Under the pieces are notes generated by a model. That model worked only from the letters and a program-made list of their open reading frames with translations. It was not told the origin of the DNA and did not search any database. 64,000 bases of DNA from Brachynemurus nebulosus. Taxonomy: Eukaryota; Arthropoda; Insecta; Neuroptera; Myrmeleontidae. The stretch is taken from contig JAPWDM010000001.1 in NCBI GenBank assembly GCA_035578155.1, forward strand, positions 174,058,395 through 174,122,394, given 5' to 3'. Shown piece after piece: positions 59,045-64,000 of the stretch. The position numbers and the translations under genes were made by a program. Every line of letters begins with the position of its first letter. Position 1 is the stretch's first letter.

Positions 59045-60015
59045 ATTTTAGTGATTTTTGCAGGGGTTTTTTACGTGAAAAATGGTCGTATTGAGATGAT
59101 AAAAAAAGCATTTTGAAGCTCCAAGATTCTAGTTTTGAAATCTTTCGTCCAAAAATTTTTAGAAGTAACAGTTATCGAGAAATTCTAAGGAATAACACAA
59201 AAAATGTTTTTGCAAATTTTTTTATTTTTTTTGGTCTACGGGCTTGAAAAATTTTTTTACAGTAAAGTCATGGTATTGACTTGATAGCCTGTTTATTCAG
59301 CTTCAATTTCTGTGAAAAAAGTTAAAAAAGATTGATTTTTTTATTCAATTTTGCTCCTTTAATTTTTTCTGAAATTTTGAACAAACGGTTTAGGAAAACC
59401 ATTCGATAGATCGATCTACCGATTTTCAAGATTATTGGGGGTACAGTGAGGTATAAAAATTCGTATAAACATTAGATTCCCCAATAGTTTTCGCAAGGAT
59501 GCGGGCAATTTTTTGCACCAAGGAAAAAAGTCCCTTTTTTGCACATTTTTCAGATTAACATTACGGATGAAACAAATTTTTCTTCCCAAAAGTACGCGGC
59601 ATAGTCTTGTAGGAAATTTATTCCAGATTCCAAAATTGTCCTTCAATTTTCTGTCCGATCACTGATTACTGAGGTATCGATGGTTAAAGCAAAAATACAC
59701 TTTGGCATTCAAAATTGGATATCTCCGGAACAATTCAACGTAGAGGAAAATGTAAAAAAGGAAATTGAAGCTGAATAAACAGGCTATCGAGTCGATCAAT
59801 GGCTTTACTGTAAAAAAATTTTTCAAGCCCGTAGACCAAAAAAAAAGCAATTGCAAAAGCATTTTTTGTGTTATTCCTTAGAATTTTTCGATAACTGTTA
59901 CTCCTAAAAATTTTTGGATGAAAGATCTCAAAACTAGAATCTTGGAGCTTCAAAATGCTTTTTTTATCATCTTAATACGACCATTTTTCAAGGAAATACA
60001 GCCCTTCAAAAATCA
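59045..60015. mobile_element. Foldback element with arms of about 270 bp
   Basis: The left arm (59060-59320: 'aaaaatggtcgtattgagat', 'gcattttgaagctccaagat', 'tggtctacgggcttgaaaaa', 'tagcctgtttattcagcttc') is repeated inverted at about 59755-60005 with roughly 90% agreement. The central 430 bp is AT-rich. Open frames on the minus strand here are arm by-products. The TSD is not clear. Confidence 0.85.
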
Positions 60016-60726
60016 CTAAAAAATTACCAATTTTTACTAATTATTAATTGTTAAATTATTATTAAAGTACTTTAATTTTCAGTCACTAGGTAATTTTTAA
60101 TTAAACTACCTTTTTTACAATAATTATTTAATTATTCCAATTTTATAAATTTATATCATTTTAATAACCTCCGAGCAAAAAAATTTAGTTTTTCATATTA
60201 TGATTTGCAAAAAAGATTAACTATAAAATAAACTAAAATGTTAATTACGCTAATTGTATTTTTCTAAGAATTTTTTTTAGGTATATTTATATTTTTGATT
60301 AGCGACATTTAAAAAAACATTATAATGTCTAAAAGGAAACAATTGTTCCAGTCAAATATAAAATAATGATAATAATGAAAATAATAGTTATTTAATAATA
60401 TAAATTTATAATCGATTCATTTTGCTAATTGTTAGATTCTATTGTTATTTAATATGTATAATTTCTTGAAATAACATACAACATTGAAATATTAAATTAC
60501 TTTTAAATCATGATAATAGCGGTTTTTTTTTTTTTTTTTTAAATATACGATGCTAATATTGGCCAATGACTTTGTAGTTTTGTACAATTTTTATTGGATT
60601 TCATACTATTATATACAATAGAGTAAAACAAAACTGGGCAACCTATGACCCTCAGGTCACCAAATGATCCATTTCGTAATTTCAAATGACCCAATTGAGT
60701 TCCACAAATAAATTATAGTACTAATA
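60016..60726. other. AT-rich spacer
   Basis: A run of about 18 T at 60522-60540. No gene was found. Confidence 0.5.
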
Positions 60727-60904
60727 TAAGGTACATTAGGTAGTAATTGATCAGTTAAGCACACTGACTTACAAAAAAAATTATAACATAGCCAATATAT
60801 CACTTACAAGTAAAGGGCCCGAGGCCGGACCTATCGATTTTGATGAAACTTAGATATGTTGTAGAATACTAAAAAATAAGCGACACGTATTTTTCTTTGT
60901 CGGC

Positions 60905-61110
60905 GGAAAAACGGTTTGAAGGAGTGAAATCGCCCTCCAAAAATTGGGGTAAAAATTTAATTTTTTAAATAACTCGAAAACGGTAAGAGAAAGAGCAAAA
61001 GTTCAAATTGGCGATATTGCTATTTTTTAAAGAGCTATCTATTGATATTAAATTTGTTCAAATTACATCAACAGGGGTGGTTGGGGGTTAAAATTTAGGG
61101 GTTAATTTTG
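60905..61110. repeat. Family B interspersed repeat, copy 2
   Basis: Counterpart of 44865-45060 ('gtgaaatcgccctccaaaaa', 'aactcgaaaacggtaagaga', 'agagctatctattgatatta'). Confidence 0.55.
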
Positions 61111-61254
61111 CAAAAAGGGGGTGAAAATTAAACAATATAAAAATTTTGTTTACAGATTTGAAATCTACGTCAAAAAGTCTAATTGACCTGTTTTTGCTCA
61201 ATGTCCTAATATTAAGTCTAGGGGTAGTTAACTAAGGGATGACTGTGTCGAATA

Positions 61255-61842
61255 GTCGTACTACTGGGGTAGTTCAAGAAGTTTTTCTTCATGAGAAATA
61301 GTTTAAGACATTTAGAATAACGTAGAAATGAAATTTTAGATTTCAAAATTCGATTTGAGCAACATTGGAGAGGGGGTGAGTCACCCTCTTAAATTACATA
61401 CTAGATAACATACACTCATTTTTAATATTAACACACTGACAGTGGGTAATAATGTCACAATAAGTGGTTCTGAAGTTGGACTGTCGTATGTAAGGTTTTT
61501 ATAAGGTTTGTTTTTTAATGGATGTTATAGTTTTTGTTATCGAAAATTATCGATACCGAAAATAACGATATTTTCAAAATGAATGGAAACCTAATAAAAA
61601 CCTTACATACGATAGTCCAACTTCAGAACCACTTATTGTGACATTATTACCCACTGTCAGTGTGTTAATATTAAAAATGAGTGTATGTTAACTAGTATGT
61701 AATTTAAGAGGGTGACTCACCCCTTCTCCAATGTTGCTCAAATTGAATTTTGAAATCGAAAATTTCATTTCTACGTTATTCTAAATGTTTTAAACTATTT
61801 TCCATGAAGAAGAACTTCTTGAACTACCCAAGTAGTACAACT
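61255..61842. mobile_element. Long palindrome, arms about 97% identical
   Basis: Left arm 61255-61525 and right arm about 61575-61842 pair around a loop of roughly 60 bp. Over a 196-bp test stretch I count five differences. Landmarks are 'tggggtagttcaagaag', 'gtgagtcaccctcttaaatt', 'cactgacagtgggtaataat' and 'agttggactgtcgtatgtaa'. Arm identity implies recent formation or gene conversion. It lies inside 60729-63259. Confidence 0.92.
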
Positions 61843-62103
61843 TATAGAAGATATTTTTATATGAAGGTAATTTTTCTGATAAATAATATGCCGTCCCTCA
61901 AATTCAATTTAAATCATTTTTTCCTTTTGTAAAAAAAATTAAAAACCGAAAAATGTGAAAATACCAGTAATTGATCAGTCAGTACGAGTGAGTGATCAAA
62001 AAAATTGCAATAATTGATCACTTTCCAGAATAACTATAATTTTGAGATAGAAACATGTTAAACTATTTTAATACAAAAATTGCACTTTTATTTCAAAATA
62101 ATA

Positions 62104-62727
62104 CAGTCAAGTTTCCTATAACGCGTCTAATTCGTACCGCGTTATATGGAAATCGTATTATAGCAAACGTATATAAAAGCTTAAATTTTGTACCTTAATC
62201 AGACCTATATAAAGAACTGTATTATCAAAATATTAAGTTATGATTGATATGGTTTTAATTAATCAAATTTTATAATAGAAATGATAACGAATATGTGGAA
62301 TATTACATATTTAAATTTTAAAAATATCGTTCGTTGCGACATCAAGAATCTTCGGTAAAGGAAAATAAATTTTAATAGTCCTAATATGTTTGGAATGCCA
62401 ACAATTTGCTTCGCTTAAGCTTTTAAAAATTTCGTTATTTTTTCGCTACGACAAACGGTTTAGGGGATATTTACGATCGAAGTTGATAGTAACGAAAAAT
62501 ATCATTTATAAACAAATATACTAAAAATATTAAAAAAAGGTATATTTTATGATAAACCGAATTTAAGAGCACTCTAAAAACTTAACGCTTCGAATGTATA
62601 GTACCATAGATAATATTTTCAAGTCATTTGAGTTGTTGAATTTTTTTGTACGAAAATCGCGTTCTGTGCAGACTGCGTTATATGGAACTCACGTTATAGG
62701 GATATCGCGTTATAGGAGATTTTACTG
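62104..62727. mobile_element. pogo/Tigger-like MITE, 624 bp
   Basis: CAGTCAAGTTTCCTATAACG and (reverse complement of the right end) CAGTAAAATCTCCTATAACG are flanked by TA (62102-62103, 62728-62729). 'cgcgttatatgga' recurs near both ends. TIRs of the form CAGT-AA-CTC-TATAACGCG are typical of Tigger-like elements in animals. Non-coding. Confidence 0.85.
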
Positions 62728-63262
62728 TACCTACTCATATTTTTGTTGCTATTAAATAATTATAGTAGACTTATGAGGCTGATCAATCATTGATCAGAAA
62801 TGATTTTGCAGTAATTGATGAAATTGATCAATTACTGCAATATCACACGTTTTTATTTTCAGTAATTAATAACCCTGTATTAACTCAAAAAACACTAAAT
62901 TTATATTAAATCTAATCACGAATTATGAAAGAGTACAGTTTAAGCATAAAATTAGACGTGTATTTTATTACTCTACTTTAAAAACTAATGAGTACACAAC
63001 AAATAAAAACTTACCTGACAAATGGAGAAAGCTAATAGTAGTGACAAAAAATTGACGGAACACTATAAAAAAAAAAAAATCTGACAACTCAAAATAAAGG
63101 TCTGGATAGGTCAGCTGCTGAAATGTGACAATAGTAATAGCCAACAAATATTCCTATGATGAAAAAACTCTCTTAGTGCCACTACAGACCTTATTATAAC
63201 ATAAAACAATCCGGACTGATCAATTACTGGTTGCTGATCAATTACTACCTAATGCACCCTAG

Positions 63263-63338
<76 letters not shown>
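63263..63338. repeat. (TA)n microsatellite
   Basis: About 38 units adjoining the right TIR of 60729-63259; the second case here of a TA-targeting element beside (TA)n. Confidence 0.97.
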
Positions 63339-63340
<2 letters not shown>

Positions 63341-63959
63341 TAATAAAGTATGTATAATAATTTTAACAACGAAATTTTTCTGAATTCGTCATTTCTGTCA
63401 TCTCAGAGCTCGTCTACCCGCACTTGATCACTTTGTAATAGTCAGTGTCAGATCTTATACGCAATTTAAAAGACAGTATTGTTTTTAAAAACTATTATTG
63501 AAATCTTTTAAACTCATATAGAAAGTAATAGTGTTAAGATAATCATATTATTAATAAATTAAAGGCTAATTTTAATATTATATAAAAATAAAAAAATATT
63601 TTTTCTTTAGAACTGAAAAACTCTAGCTACTGAACTACGAAATCCTGACTGAATGTGTATTTAACACGTGCTTGCCGAATTTTTTCTTGTCCTATATTTG
63701 TTCATTTTTAACAAGCTAAACTTATATGCATTAACAATAAAATAAAAATATCACTGATCCAAAATGTCCTTTTGTTAGTCATATTTTGGGCTAATTTTAA
63801 TCCACAATTGGGTAAAGCTCTATAAGTAGTAATTATCAAATCACGTGCCAATTACGCATGAAAACATCTACAAATGAGAAAATTTCATATACTTATCTCG
63901 TTTCGTCTAGATATTGCTTGTAACCCAAAAACGTTAGAGGATTCAATATGAGCTTTTAG
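63339..63959. other. AT-rich spacer
   Basis: Nothing recognised. Confidence 0.5.
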
Positions 63960-64000
63960 TATAAAAGAGACAGAGAGACGCTTCTTCGTCTAAACCTCGT
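63960..64000 (+). promoter_or_regulatory. Candidate TATA core promoter at the window edge
   Basis: TATAAAAG at 63960-63967 is followed by a GA-rich stretch and, about 25-30 bp on, 'cttcttcgtctaaacc', which could hold a start site. Any transcribed region lies outside the window. Such motifs are frequent by chance in AT-rich DNA. Confidence 0.22.

Larger units (their letters stand above)
60729..63259. mobile_element. TA-flanked TIR element, 2.53 kb, with nested insertions
   Basis: AGGTACATTAGGTAGTAATT (then 'gatcag') and (reverse complement of the right end) GGGTGCATTAGGTAGTAATT (then 'gatcag') are flanked by TA (60727-60728, 63260-63261). TAATTGATCA-type motifs recur inside at about 61970, 62009, 62811-62840 and 63220-63245. 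It contains the palindrome 61255-61842, a family B copy (60905-61110) and the pogo-like MITE 62104-62727. No transposase frame remains. Confidence 0.82.

Noticed and set aside
59659..59953. Overlapping minus-strand frames of 67 and 72 codons
   Set aside because: By-products of the foldback arm at 59045-60015, with no similarity to a known protein.

Overview
The window looks like non-genic nuclear DNA from an arthropod, most likely an insect. It is strongly AT-rich, it has (TA)n microsatellites up to about 150 bp, and it is packed with cut-and-paste DNA transposons. These were recognised from paired terminal inverted repeats (TIRs) and matching target-site duplications (TSDs). I found no intact host gene, rRNA gene, canonical tRNA gene, CRISPR array or operon-like structure. 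A hemipteran or similar insect would fit, but the sequence does not settle the species.

Layout. 1-5 kb: a (TA)n-bearing repeat (family A), a hAT MITE and a mariner-like element. 5-10 kb: a 268-bp tandem repeat broken by two insertions (repeat family D and a PIF/Harbinger MITE), a hAT element with a transposase C-terminal remnant, and a 933-bp TA-flanked element. 10-17 kb: a pogo-like element, a CACGGAGAG-ended element, and three hAT elements, one with a transposase N-terminal remnant. 17-25 kb: a 212-bp tandem repeat, a hairpin-ended repeat, and a long foldback whose arm was interrupted by a PIF/Harbinger element with part of its transposase. 25-35 kb: a foldback split by a 1.28-kb hAT element, a foldback built of a 103-bp satellite carrying heat-shock-element motifs, two hAT MITEs, and a 1.16-kb foldback carrying many TCAAGGTCA nuclear-receptor half-sites. 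35-50 kb: three piggyBac-like TTAA elements, TA-flanked elements, a tandem duplication in which only one unit holds a transposon, a Harbinger transposase fragment, a near-perfect 196-bp palindrome, and one possible 3' terminal exon near 49.5 kb. 50-64 kb: several nested insertions, including a family A copy split by a transposon that itself holds a retroposon tail, a Harbinger MITE inside a tandem repeat inside a possible pogo-like element, and a 2.5-kb element holding a pogo-like element and a long young palindrome.

The pieces do not form a pathway. What joins them is insertion history: nesting order, TSDs and paralogous empty sites allow relative dating. The most unusual signals are the two foldbacks that carry dense motifs matching transcription-factor binding sites (HSF, and NR5A/FTZ-F1 or ERR). 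They could act as mobile cis-regulatory modules, but nothing here shows that they do. All family assignments are by eye; repeat-library searches would be needed to name the families.
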